This document shows, piece by piece, positions 1-9,164 of a stretch of DNA of 64,000 nucleotides. The first letter of the stretch is position 1, and each line of letters begins with the position of its first letter. The stretch comes from Rachicladosporium sp. CCFEE 5018. Taxonomy: Eukaryota > Ascomycota > Dothideomycetes > Cladosporiales > Cladosporiaceae. Where the stretch lies: positions 117,081 through 181,080 of the forward strand of contig KZ111166.1 of the NCBI GenBank assembly GCA_002077045.2, read 5' to 3'. A program made the position numbers and the translations under genes. Below the pieces are notes generated by a model. That model was not told where the DNA came from and ran no database searches. It was given only the letters and a program-made list of their open reading frames with translations.

Positions 1-16
1 GCGCAGTCCTGAACAT
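1..16 (-). CDS. ATP1: ATP synthase subunit alpha, 5' tip only (copy A, runs off the left edge)
   Basis: The first 16 bases, read on the minus strand, are the start codon and first codons (M-F-R-T-A) of the mitochondrial F1F0 ATP synthase alpha subunit. They match the start of the complete ATP1 gene at 26299. The rest lies outside the window, so whether this second copy is complete cannot be seen. The identification rests on alignment with block B, where the same sequence continues into a full gene, and on the same divergent MPO1-like neighbour. Confidence 0.6.
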
Positions 17-415
17 TGTGATGCTGGTGAGGAAGCTCGTGGGTGCGATGGAGCGCTTCCTGAGCTGATGCTGATGGAAGGAGGGTGGGTGGTGTGAGTG
101 GAGACGTGCTGTCGATGCTGGAGAGGAGGCGATCCGACGAGTTTGAGCTTCCGTTGCTGCTGCCAAGCTTCGGCCCGAACAGGAGCCATTGGACTGACAC
201 CTGCGCACGCCTGTGCTCGGGTGAACTCGGACGTCTTACTTCCACCTCACTGGTGAGGTTGCTGCCTCTCATCACATTGCGTTCATTTAATGATGGTGTT
301 TTTCGAGTTCAGGTGCGAGTGTCATCCTTCACCGTGAACTGCCACGTCCTGAGTTCATACACTCCGACCTCTACATATCGTTGCTAAATCAGTACACCCG
401 GCTGAAACCGGCAAT
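17..415. promoter_or_regulatory. Divergent ATP1 / MPO1-like intergenic promoter, copy A
   Basis: This 400-bp spacer separates the ATP1 start (minus strand) from the MPO1-like start (plus strand). It has to carry both promoters and 5' UTRs. It is nearly identical to 26300-26700, with a few substitutions and a 2-bp indel near 393. No clear TATA box was seen for either gene. Short open frames here are shadows. Confidence 0.45.
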
Positions 416-1170
416 ATGGCCTTGAACTTGGAGAAGCAACTGCAATTTGTGTGTTCACCATGATGATCGTATACGGTAACGAGAAATGTCTGCTGACCTA
501 GCGATAGTATGGCGCGTATCACCACAATGCGGTATGTACCAAGTTCCCAGATGATGATCCATCCTCAGCGCCTATCGACTCACGTCTGCTCAGGTCAACG
601 TTGCCATCCATGTCACATGCGTGCCCATGATCATGATGACAGCCTTCCTCTTCGTGAGTACATGTCATCTAGACCCGGTCCATCTCGCACTCACCATCAA
701 TCAAGGCCACCAACACGCCAGCAATCCCGCTGCCAACCTGGGCCACCGTCCCAAATCTGCCAGCGAACCTCGGCACGATTTTAGCAACGACATACAGCGG
801 CCTCTACATCCTCATGGAACCAGTGGCAGGCTGTATGCTCGCCCCTCTGATCATGGGCGGCACTGCCTACGCCAACGTCCTCACATCGACCTACCCAAAG
901 ACAGCCAACCAATGGGCACTCGGTCTTCACATCTTCTCCTGGGTCGCGCAATTCGTCGGCCACGGTGTCTTCGAAGGACGAGCTCCAGCTCTGCTTGACA
1001 ATCTGGTACAGGCACTGTTTCTGGCACCCTTCTTCGTCTGGATGGAGATCTTGTTCATGTTCGGGTACCGACCCGAGCTCAAGTCAAGGCTCGACAAGGC
1101 GATCGAGGGCGATCTGCAGAAGCTGCAAGTTGAGAAGGCTGCGAAGAAGACGAATGGTCATGCAAAGTAA
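416..1170 (+). CDS. MPO1: MPO1-like (DUF962) membrane protein, copy A
   Basis: Four exons: 416-448, 508-531, 594-653 and 706-1170, giving 193 aa. Introns are 59, 62 and 52 nt with GT..AG ends. The start is chosen because the short first exon (M-A-L-N-L-E-K-Q) splices in frame to YGAYHHN, the usual N-terminal signature of the YGL010w/DUF962 family. Family histidines are visible: YHHN, NVAIH and H-x-F-x-W-x2-QFxGH, followed by EGRAPALLDN. Yeast Mpo1 is an Fe(II)-dependent dioxygenase acting on 2-hydroxy fatty acids (phytosphingosine breakdown) in the ER; the same role here is inferred. Several hydrophobic helices fit a multi-pass protein. It is divergent from ATP1. Copy B at 26701 is the same length, with very few changes. 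Confidence 0.88.
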
Positions 1171-1493
1171 GCATCCAGGTTCAGCGAAGAAAGGTAGACG
1201 GCTCCACGATGGCGACATTGACATGTGCTCTGGGTAGGGGACTCGCCCCCCAGATCACAAAGGAGCGTGCGAACCTGATCTCTCATGTTGCAGCAAGTAT
1301 TTCGGACTCTAGCGTGGCGACGGGATCACAATGTATGCAGGTATGATACAAGTACTGACTAAAACGCCGCGTCACCCCAACCATGCACCTGACCCCCGAA
1401 GTAAGGAAAGACATCTCCACCAGGAAATACATCCCAACAATGCCGAATACGCAACACATGGACCAACATATATCTTCCTGACCGTATGCACAC
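1171..1493. other. Intergenic, convergent 3' ends
   Basis: About 320 bp between the MPO1-like stop and the SGNH hydrolase stop, which face each other. It should hold both 3' UTRs and polyadenylation signals. The short ORFs overlapping it have no family features. It is unlike the corresponding sequence after the block B MPO1-like gene. Confidence 0.4.
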
Positions 1494-3053
1494 TCATGAT
1501 GTACCACTGCATTTCTCTGGATCGCCACCGGCCGACACGATAGCCCTCTGGACGCAAGGTTTGGTGCCAATCGGTAAGTTGAACGTGGCCTCCCACTTGT
1601 ACTCAGGATCGACCAGGTTGGCGTTGAAATTCCAGCCAGTCAAGGCGCCGCAGCCCTTCATCTGATCGTGTAGGCCGTCACCATTCTTGAAGTCTGCCTC
1701 GTCCCAGTTGGCGCCTTTGATGTTGACTTCGTCAAGCAGAATTGCATACTTGGTATTGCAAGCACCGACCGGTGGCGTCGGGTCTACAATGGGAGCTGCA
1801 GGAGCCAGGTCAACGACTAGCTGAGCCAGGACACTATCTCTGATGTGTACATGTCCTGGCTCGGTCGGATGCAAGACTCTGACTCTGTTTGATAGCGCAC
1901 CCTCGAGTCCGAGAGTATCATTGTTGGAGTGATCGAAGACGGTGTTCCAGAAGGTGTTGCTGTCTTGCAAAGAGTCGGGCATTGGCGGTGGATTACCGCC
2001 GTGCTTCGTGTCAAACTCCGCGAGCGTACTGACCGATGGATCCCAGATGCTTGCTAGTACGTTGTCTAGGGCGTCTTCTTCCGCACGAGTGCCGTATGGC
2101 CAGTGCCAAAACCAGGTATCGGCTCGGTTAGTGTCAGGCTCGATGACACCCTCTTCGCAGTAACGATGCCCGGTAAGACCACCGTTCGCCTGCCAGTCTA
2201 CGTAGAAGGCACTTTGGCTTCCTTGGCGGTTCACAGCCTCAGCAATGGCACCGTTGAGCTCGTTGGCCATGTCGTTGAACGTCTGTCGGAGTTCTTTCGT
2301 CATCTTCTGGCTGGACCCGTCTCTCTTGGGGTTGCGCGCGAATGTGACTGTACTACACTGATCGGTATCGACGTTATAGAAGTCAGCATAGCCGAGCACG
2401 TAGAGCTTGAACGCATCGCCAGCGCTACCAGCTCGACCCTTCGTGATTGCTGCGGAGATCACTTTCTCGATGTTGTTGGCCAAATCAGGAGAGCGAATTA
2501 AGGACCAAGAACGCTTGATCTGCTCCTCACAACTCCGCGGCGGAAACAGTTCAAGGATACAACTTCTGGCAATGCCGAGCAGGTCAATGTCGTTACCACC
2601 AACACTCAGGGTTGCCATCTTCGGATTCCCGTATTTTGGACGTGAGCCTAAGCAAGTTAGTGTCGGTCGTACTGCGCTGCATCTTCCGGGACACCTACCA
2701 TACATGGGATCAAAGCCGTCAGTATCACGAAATTGCTGCGCAAGCACATCCGCTGTGGTGGCTCCAGAACAGGCGGCATAGTGCAGGTTCCTATCGTTTG
2801 GACTCCCTGGGAGACGCCCGCCTGCGGGAGCCGCGTTGAGCTGGGAGACATACGAACCTGTTGTGCGAAGGCAGCGGCCGTATCCCAGACTATTTCCGCT
2901 ACCAACACCGGAAGCGTACGAGTCCCCGAGCGCGGTCCATTCGAAAGGGTCTTCGGCCCGAACTTCTACTGTACAATCAAAACAAGACGGTCTTGCAGCA
3001 GCTTGCATGGTCAATGGAAGGGCGAACGCCGCATACTTGAGTACCCGATGCAT
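1494..3053 (-). CDS. Secreted SGNH/GDSL-type hydrolase
   Basis: 519 aa if read through, or 502 aa if a likely in-frame 51-nt intron (2648-2698; donor GTAGGT, CTAAC, acceptor TTAG) is removed. ATG at 3053 is followed by a signal peptide ending near AAARP (about residue 21). The block I Ser motif GDSYASG is at residues 43-49, a second SGNH block SVGGND near 150-155, and a late HPTEPGHVH segment could give the catalytic His. Many cysteines fit an extracellular fold. This is the large fungal SGNH class related to secreted esterases/lipases; the substrate is unknown. It has no counterpart between the MPO1-like and ML genes of block B, so it was gained in A or lost from B. Confidence 0.82.
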   Translation of the reverse strand: MHRVLKYAAFALPLTMQAAARPSCFDCTVEVRAEDPFEWTALGDSYASGVGSGNSLGYGRCLRTTGSYVSQLNAAPAGGRLPGSPNDRNLHYAACSGATTADVLAQQFRDTDGFDPMYGRCPGRCSAVRPTLTCLGSRPKYGNPKMATLSVGGNDIDLLGIARSCILELFPPRSCEEQIKRSWSLIRSPDLANNIEKVISAAITKGRAGSAGDAFKLYVLGYADFYNVDTDQCSTVTFARNPKRDGSSQKMTKELRQTFNDMANELNGAIAEAVNRQGSQSAFYVDWQANGGLTGHRYCEEGVIEPDTNRADTWFWHWPYGTRAEEDALDNVLASIWDPSVSTLAEFDTKHGGNPPPMPDSLQDSNTFWNTVFDHSNNDTLGLEGALSNRVRVLHPTEPGHVHIRDSVLAQLVVDLAPAAPIVDPTPPVGACNTKYAILLDEVNIKGANWDEADFKNGDGLHDQMKGCGALTGWNFNANLVDPEYKWEATFNLPIGTKPCVQRAIVSAGGDPEKCSGTS

Positions 3054-4078
3054 CTCTGGACCAGAGCGGAGTTGTGATTCGATGGAGGTCTATAATCCGG
3101 GGACTGTAATATGTAAGAAGCCTATTCGAGAGGAATCTTGAGGTTGGGAGAAGTAGCTGTGAGAGACTTGGCCTTCATAGTCTTGGCAGGTCAGCAAGGG
3201 CAGGTCTTATACACCCTTCAGCACGGTGCGTCTGTAGCCTGGCAACAGCACGATGGCTATGAGCTGAGCTAGGAGTGTTTACGGAACCCGCGCCGTGCGC
3301 AGCACATGAGCCCGTCGCCGGTGCTATCGAACGAAAGCCAGTCGATAAAGCCATAACCGCCAGGAGATGTTAGAGGTCAGTCACTCAATGAGCTTTACGC
3401 CGCGCTGCTGCATCCAACAAGGACAAAATTAGACAAGTCTCGACTTTTGCAGCCTCCTCAAGCACTGGGCTATGCTAACGATCGCGCAGTCGCCGAGCAA
3501 TTCCAGCAGGTATAGCAGAGACTAAGCAGCAAGTCGGTTCATCACTCTCTGCAGTAGTCCGGCGTAGCTTCATAAGTCGCACGACGAGCATATGCCAGAC
3601 GCAACGAAAAGCCGCTCGGTCCCTCACACGATGTTCAATTTCTCACTGATGGCTCCGCACGACGTATCCCTAAGGTGCTGGTCAACACACTCGTGGTCGG
3701 CCAACATGCGGACGGAGTCTGCTAGACAAGCCAGACTTTCGCGTCTGCGGTGCAGCACCTCGTAACGGCGCTAGTAGAAGCTTATTTAGGCGCTTGACAC
3801 CGCACTGCTGTCGAGCCGGCGGCTACGGATCGGTGTAACAGCAATCCCTGCTCACCCGATCGACACGCACTTCGTCGCAGGATCAGGTTGGCTGCGAATG
3901 ATTGCCGGCATGCGTACGATACTGGCTCATCTTAGTCGTGCGCCTATCGAGACTATCGAGGCAGTGCCCTGCAGCGCACAGGTCCCCAACAAAAAATGTC
4001 AATCAGCTCTCTTACCGTTTTCCATATTAAGTTGCCTCACTGATCGACTGTACTACCAACATTGCAAGGTTACCGATC
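3054..4078. other. Intergenic, about 1 kb between divergent genes
   Basis: Upstream region shared by the SGNH hydrolase (minus) and the ML-domain gene (plus). I see no convincing ORF, RNA gene or repeat. Block B has no comparable stretch. Confidence 0.4.
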
Positions 4079-4699
4079 ATGTCACCACCGTTGTCGAAGC
4101 GTCTTCGTGCAGTCAGCTTGGCGCTATGGCTTATCACCAATTGTGTCGCCTCTCAAAGCATCTCCAGGCAGCAGGAGCGTCTAATGCCAGCCATCCTCAA
4201 TGGAACCGATAAGCTGCCTGGAAACTCTCCCTTTAGGCATTGCAAGGACAGCAATTTCAGCGATGATCTCTACGACTTGATGTGGGTCACGCTGATACCT
4301 GATCCGCCAGAGATGTATGGCCCCGTTACGGTAAGATTGAGATTCAAGTCGAGGCAAGCTGATGTGTCTAGGGACAATCGAGTGCAGGTCATGCTCAACG
4401 GCACCATGAAGCAGGATATCGCGGCCGGTGCAACAATCAACGTGATCGCAAATCTTACCGATTACCTCCCGCCGGAGAACGATACCTGGAACTTCTGCAC
4501 CCTGTTCACTGTCGAAGGCGAAGCCGAGACCAAATGCCCTCCGGATAAGGGTGAGACGTTACTGACCTTTGCCACGGAGGTGACTTGGTTGACACCAGAA
4601 GCCAACTACACAGTGAAGGCCGATGCGAGAACGAAGGATGGGACGAGAATTGTGTGTCTGGAGGGAGACTTTGAAATAGTGCACGGCGGGTTCCCATAG
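4079..4699 (+). CDS. Secreted ML-domain (NPC2 / PG-PI transfer-like) protein, copy A
   Basis: Two exons, 4079-4314 and 4372-4699, give 187 aa. The 57-nt intron (GTATGG..TCTAG) keeps the frame and sits exactly where block B has its intron, giving P-E-M-D-N-R-V. The start is followed by a signal peptide (hydrophobic SLALWLITNCVA). ML-domain marks: NSPFRHC at the N-terminus, PDPPE, a central WNFC, CPPDKGE, and a late IVCLEGDFEI, with paired cysteines. ML proteins bind lipids in vacuoles or outside the cell; the ligand here is unknown. Potential N-glycosylation sites (NGT, NLT, NDT, NYT) are present. It is much less like its B counterpart (28247) than the flanking genes are like theirs. Confidence 0.78.
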   Translation: MSPPLSKRLRAVSLALWLITNCVASQSISRQQERLMPAILNGTDKLPGNSPFRHCKDSNFSDDLYDLMWVTLIPDPPEMYGPVTVRLRFKSRQADVSRDNRVQVMLNGTMKQDIAAGATINVIANLTDYLPPENDTWNFCTLFTVEGEAETKCPPDKGETLLTFATEVTWLTPEANYTVKADARTKDGTRIVCLEGDFEIVHGGFP

Positions 4700-5560
4700 G
4701 AAGAAGAGAAATGGGATCGGTACTTACGGCTCTATCTTCAAGTACCTGACCGCAGGCAGTTGATGCATGACCTAGAAGCACCATCTTCGAGACGTCCATA
4801 GTAAATGGCTCCCCGTGCTCATCAATACTACATCGTTCAGCCTCTATATTTGCTGCTCTTATTGAAGCCAAGAAACGGCTTAGTCTGCCAGAGCACGGTG
4901 TCCGTCGTACGCAGCAAGGACATGAAAGTGGACTCTGATAGACGCGGACGTCGTGCGTACGGTTCACCTCCAGAATGGTACATGTAGTCGTAGTGGCATT
5001 CCCAGGTCGCCATCGTCGTCTAGAACACTGGATGTCGAATTGCGGCCGTCAGTATGGCTGAATGGAACAAGAGCATCAAGCCATCCGTAGCTCTCCAGCG
5101 CAAGAGACGACGGTGCGGTGAGATGTGTAGCGAAGTGCATCATCCGATGGCACAGTATGGCCTGATGATGCAGGGAAGATGCGATATGGCAATAAGTGTT
5201 GGGTGTCATCATATTTGATGCATGTGTACTTTCCGGTCAGTCCGACTGTGCTATCTCGCCAGTGGCTGCTACGGTGGTATGATGCTAGCGGGCGAGAGTA
5301 GTAGCGACGTCTTCGCAGCAACGTACTTCGTCATGGCAACAGAAACAGTTTGGTCCAGTCAGCTGGGAGTGACAGAGACAACGTACGAAATCTCGCACTT
5401 TGTCCGTTCTCAGCACCGCAATGTTTGATGTCGTCAAGGGTCGAAGGTTCATCCTGCTCTGGACCCTTGGACCATCTCACGCAACCCGAAAAATTTACAC
5501 TTTCGGCACTCGGAGCGCGCACGGGAGTCGTTCATTGGCTCGTGGCCATCGTCGCTACCG
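4700..5560. other. Intergenic, diverged from block B
   Basis: No gene recognised. From about 5220 it aligns loosely with 29262 onward (obvious substitutions and indels), so it is an old duplicate. Near 5560 the alignment abruptly becomes almost perfect. Confidence 0.4.
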
Positions 5561-6384
5561 GTATCACACCACGACAGATACAGCACCGATGCTACCGTCC
5601 CAGTCCCACGCAGCGACGCGCCTCATCCGAAGTCACAAATTCTCGCACAATATCGTCACGCCCTCATGCAGCATCCCGCCCCACGTTGACCGGTCCATCT
5701 GCCCAGTTCCCGCCCCACTATCTTGCGGCGCAGCAGCTCAGCCCTATGAGAGCACACCGCACTTCCCACACCAGAAAGAGCTCTTCAGTCAGCCTCCACC
5801 TCCCGAAAAGGCGGAACAGGGGTTCGTGGGAGCCACCACCTTCGCAAGCTCTGCATTCTTCTACCACGCTACGCCCTGGCTCGCTGGCACAATCTCACGC
5901 CGTGCCTGTCATCTCATAGCTACTCCGCTACTTCCCTTGCCGGTGAAGCCTATCGGAGTCTGCTTGTGCCTGTCGACTCACACGCGATACAGCCTCGCGG
6001 CGTTCTCATGCTACATGCTTTAGTACTTCCTTGTCGGTGTCGTGACCGCAGGGCAGGTGTTCATCTTTCACGACATATACTCTAGGTGAGGCCCGGTGAG
6101 ATGAGTAATTGTGATCTCTCGACTACAATAACCGCAAGTTCCTCACTCGTCCTTCTCGCTCGCTATCGTCTCTCTCGTCTCAACTATTTGAGAGCATTGG
6201 TGCTGCTGTGATACCACTTGCTTGTGGCAATCTCGCTGCTGAGTACCCGCACCTCAGCTGTGTACAGCTTGCTCGGCTAGACATACAACTCGGTCAGCCA
6301 AACAGATCCTGCCGATACTACACCATCTTCTATAACATCGACAACACGTCCGGTCGCTACGTCGGCGCAGGTCTGTTCAGCAAG
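5561..6384 (+). promoter_or_regulatory. Upstream region / 5' UTR of the ankyrin gene, copy A
   Basis: Non-coding or untranslated DNA before the ankyrin start. Long overlapping ORFs exist in two frames, but the indels between A and B are 20 and 9 bp and break frames, which argues against coding. It is pyrimidine-rich (CTCGT and TCTCTC runs near 6140-6180), typical of fungal core promoters. Confidence 0.35.
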
Positions 6385-7328
6385 ATGGGCTTCGACTCGA
6401 TGGCTGCGTGGGATCGGAACACGATCGAAGCGAACAGTAAGAGAAACTCGAGGTCAGTAGAGTCTCTTTCAGGAACATCCAGTAAGCAAATCCTGACCTG
6501 CATGCAGAAACCCAACCGACAGCGCAATATCTTTCGGCAGTCCTACAACAAGTCCTCGTTCACCTGTTTCACCCAGCACACCATCATTCCAAGCAGCAAC
6601 ATCGCGATGGAGTCCTCCAACATCACCGACCACGTCGGCCCCCCAGTCCCGCCACACATCACCTACCACATCGTCGCCTTCGAGTCCGATGCGATGTAGC
6701 TTTGGCAGCAGCCCGCCACCTGCGAGCAGCCACAGGGACCACAACCTGCTGGCATCGCAGCTCTACGCGGCCTCTTGCGCCGGCGATATCGCCCACATAG
6801 AGCTGCTCCTCTACCTCGGCGCACCCATTAACGCTTCAACGTTGGTCAGAGAGCTATACACAGCTTTCAAGCCAGCTAAGCACGGTCACCTTTCGCCACT
6901 TGCTGGAGCAGCCACGCACGGTCAGTTCGAAGCTGCCAAGCTGCTCATAGCACATGGTGCACACGTCAGTCCGGACATCGCCTACTCATCTTCGGCACCA
7001 CTGCACCAGGCCTGCCTGGCAGACGACATTGAGATGGTGCACTTCCTTCTCGCTGCAGGTGCAGATATCAACCAACAAAACACTTACAAGTCTACACCGA
7101 TCATGTACGCGGCACGGTATGCATCGGCAGAGATCGTACGGCTACTTCTATCTTACAACCCTGACCTGCGGATCACGTCCATGATCGGCACGAACGTACT
7201 TCACTGGACCATGCTGCCATTTCGCAAAGAGTCTATGCCAATCCTGCAACTGCTGCTAGAAGCGGGCGCGAACCCAAATATGCGGATGGCTGACGACGGC
7301 ACATCATTGCATTACGCCGCACAGAGCG
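5561..7328. repeat. Near-identical duplicated tract ii (A), partner 29562-31300
   Basis: About 820 bp upstream of the ankyrin gene plus its first about 940 bp match block B almost base for base. The main differences are two block-A insertions, about 20 bp near 5920-5940 and 9 bp near 6290. The match stops dead after 7328, inside the ankyrin coding sequence. The continuation is found at 60361. Confidence 0.9.
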
Positions 7329-7348
7329 TTCCGATGGAGCTATGGTAA
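6385..7348 (+). pseudogene. Ankyrin-repeat protein, 3'-truncated copy A
   Basis: Exon 1 is 6385-6452; a 55-nt intron (6453-6507, GTCAGT..GCAG) leads to exon 2. The first part codes a Ser/Pro/Thr-rich tail, then ankyrin repeats (e.g. GDIAHIELLLYLGAPIN, GQFEAAKLLIAHGAHV, EMVHFLLAAGADIN, PILQLLLEAGANPN). After AAQS the frame leaves the family sequence and adds V-P-M-E-L-W before a stop at 7348. Block B shows that one more repeat and a basic tail should follow. The missing 50 codons are at 60361-60513. The product would lack its last repeat, so function is doubtful; transcription is not excluded. Confidence 0.85.
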
Positions 7349-7406
7349 GTTCAGACGAATGTGCCTGCCACGATACTTGCGGAAGGAGGCCAGCTGTAGG
7401 ATGTAG
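7329..7406 (+). pseudogene. Possible 3' end of a gene split by the rearrangement (partner 60144-60360)
   Basis: Immediately after the ankyrin breakpoint. If 60360 plus one G is placed before 7329, the frame runs open through D-V-V-F-R-W-S-Y-G-K and ends at TAG 7404-7406. Without the extra G the frame is also open and meets a good donor (GTAAGT at 7344-7349), so the exact form is ambiguous. Not recognised as a family. The call is inference from how the ends fit together. Confidence 0.35.
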
Positions 7407-7471
7407 GTATAGTTGTAGCTATGTAGTTCTATGTATGAGACCTATATACTGTGTAGTGAAGAGTCTCGATC

Positions 7472-8254
7472 ATGGCTACTACTGACGTTACCCGTACTGA
7501 AGGTGTAGCGAGAGATGTGAGCCCGGGATCGTCGAGTGAGCCTCTTACACTACAAAATACTCGCAATTGGACAGATCCGACGCCTTTCTCCGTACACTTC
7601 CCTGATGTCGAGTCCACATACAAAGTATGGACGACATTTCTCTCTCATGGCATCGAAGCGGCACTGGACTTGATCCCAGCAGACTGCGACTACTTGCGTG
7701 CTTCGCTCCCTCAATTCAAGCGCCATAAAGGCGAGAAAGTCGTCCTGGTACTTGGAACGTGTCGCTTGAAAGGTAGTGTGCCTTGCCTAGCGCCAGCAGA
7801 GGCCTACACGGAAGAGGTCGTAGCAAGTCTCGAGAGACTTCCCGGAGTGAGGGTTATACTCATTGACTTGAGAAAGGAATGTCGTCGAAATGCTCACAGC
7901 GAAGGCTGCCACTCTATTGGAGATATAGAGGCAGCGGCGTTGACATTAGCGACGGCCATAGAAATCGCTATTGCGAAGCAGGCGTTCGACATTGACTTCA
8001 CGAAAGTCATTTCCTTCTCGGGTGTGTGGGGCACGCAGTACTATGCGCTGCAACAATTCGACAGAAGATTGAATAGTGCAATCTTCCAGCTCCCAAGCGT
8101 CTGGATCGAACAGCATCTCGGCCACCTTGGTAATAGCGGTTGGGTTGGCAGACTAGCCAAAATGTGGGCAAAGACTGACGCTTTCGAGCGTGTCAGTCAG
8201 CAGCTAAGTCCACTGCTAGGATTCGAGGAGAGTGTCGTCTTTCGTGCCTTTTAG
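7472..8254 (+). CDS. Hypothetical protein
   Basis: Uninterrupted 260-aa frame from an ATG 144 bp inside the rearrangement breakpoint. I do not recognise it. A hydrophobic beta-strand/turn (VVLVLGTC, near residue 90) and a later VRVILIDL give a Rossmann-like impression, but no nucleotide-binding motif or catalytic signature is evident. There is no signal peptide or membrane segment. It ends 75 bp before the small zinc-finger gene in the same direction. Confidence 0.5.
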   Translation: MATTDVTRTEGVARDVSPGSSSEPLTLQNTRNWTDPTPFSVHFPDVESTYKVWTTFLSHGIEAALDLIPADCDYLRASLPQFKRHKGEKVVLVLGTCRLKGSVPCLAPAEAYTEEVVASLERLPGVRVILIDLRKECRRNAHSEGCHSIGDIEAAALTLATAIEIAIAKQAFDIDFTKVISFSGVWGTQYYALQQFDRRLNSAIFQLPSVWIEQHLGHLGNSGWVGRLAKMWAKTDAFERVSQQLSPLLGFEESVVFRAF

Positions 8255-8329
8255 GAAGGGCTTCAAAAGCACGGCGATCTTTTCGAACCTGGTCAGTCTA
8301 GGCCACCACTAGGCCAAACAGTATCGTCG

Positions 8330-8791
8330 ATGACTTCGAAGTCAACAGACTGTCTCGATGCGCTAGACGCTCTGCAAAATGCACAAGTACCTGCAGGTTC
8401 GATGACAGTACACTCGCCTGCAAAAAGGCATGCGGTCGCGAAAAGGGCGCGCAAGAAGATCGAAGATGGCGTCACCTGTCCAATCCCTCGGTGTACTCAA
8501 AAGTACAAGCGAAGGGATGGCCTGCGGATTCATCTGAAAAAATATCACAACTTCGAGCTCGTCTTCAACGTGGATAGCGAGCACCAATGCGCTTACGGTG
8601 ATTGCGACGCCACACTTAACACACCTGCCCAAGCTGATGAGCATTTGGTCAGTGCGCACGGGTGGAACATCAATCTCAAGGAAGGACTGTGGCCGAATAA
8701 ATATCAAGTGTCAGACAACAAGGGGCTGAGATGGAACAAGTCTACTGGTGCATGGGAGGCCGCAAATGGCGAAATGACCGAGCAGCGGTAG
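8330..8791 (+). CDS. Small C2H2 zinc-finger protein
   Basis: Intronless 153 aa. Two finger-like units: C-x4-C-x12-H-x4-H (CPIPRCTQKYKRRDGLRIHL...) at residues 50-72, and C-x4-C-x12-H-x4-H-like (CAYGDC...HLVSAH) at about 87-110. A basic stretch (KRHAVAKRARKK) before the first finger could be a nuclear signal. It is short for a transcription factor and has no activation domain, so it may be part of a larger gene or a DNA/RNA-binding accessory protein. The spacing to the preceding ORF is short, but no splice joining them is convincing. Confidence 0.55.
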   Translation: MTSKSTDCLDALDALQNAQVPAGSMTVHSPAKRHAVAKRARKKIEDGVTCPIPRCTQKYKRRDGLRIHLKKYHNFELVFNVDSEHQCAYGDCDATLNTPAQADEHLVSAHGWNINLKEGLWPNKYQVSDNKGLRWNKSTGAWEAANGEMTEQR

Positions 8792-9164
8792 CTTGGCCAA
8801 GCAGCACCAAGCATGCAAGAGTCGATTGCGGGACAACGTCGCGTTCGCAGTATCTCCTGCAGCGATTCGTAACCTGCGATTCATGGGCAGTAAATGGTTC
8901 TCCGCATCGCCACAATACTCCTGCGCAAGCTGAACGTAACAGACTCATGACACACACGGCACAAGGTGGTGGGTCTGGCAATTGCGACCAATCGTGTCAC
9001 TTTTCGAAATTCACCTCGGATGTTGACCTTGAATCCGTCGACGATATAAGTATGTCCATTCAGTGCAGTCAATCCTATCTCGTACAGAGAAAAAACGCAT
9101 ACTGCGGCAGCTTTCCCTTCTTCATCACTCAAGATCTCAACTCATCCCCATCGAATACTTCAAC
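8792..9164. other. Intergenic / cutinase-like gene promoter
   Basis: About 370 bp before the CE5 esterase. Overlapping ORFs on both strands have no family character. A CAATACTTCAAC context lies directly before the esterase ATG. No TATA box identified. Confidence 0.35.

Larger units (their letters stand above)
1..1167. repeat. Near-identical duplicated tract i (A), partner 26284-27452
   Basis: The ATP1/MPO1 spacer, the MPO1-like exons and all three introns align with 26284-27452 with only scattered differences. Similarity stops at the MPO1-like stop codon (TAA here, TGA in block B). Downstream the two blocks have no obvious alignment until the ML genes. Identity in introns and spacer equals that in exons, so selection on protein does not explain it. 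Confidence 0.9.

Noticed and set aside
2103..2501. Plus-strand ORFs across 1900-3140
   Set aside because: Antisense shadows of the SGNH hydrolase gene.
5350..6023. Two long overlapping ORFs (about 190-207 codons) conserved in both duplicates
   Set aside because: Conservation is explained by the duplication; the A/B indels of 20 and 9 bp break the frames and no protein features are seen.
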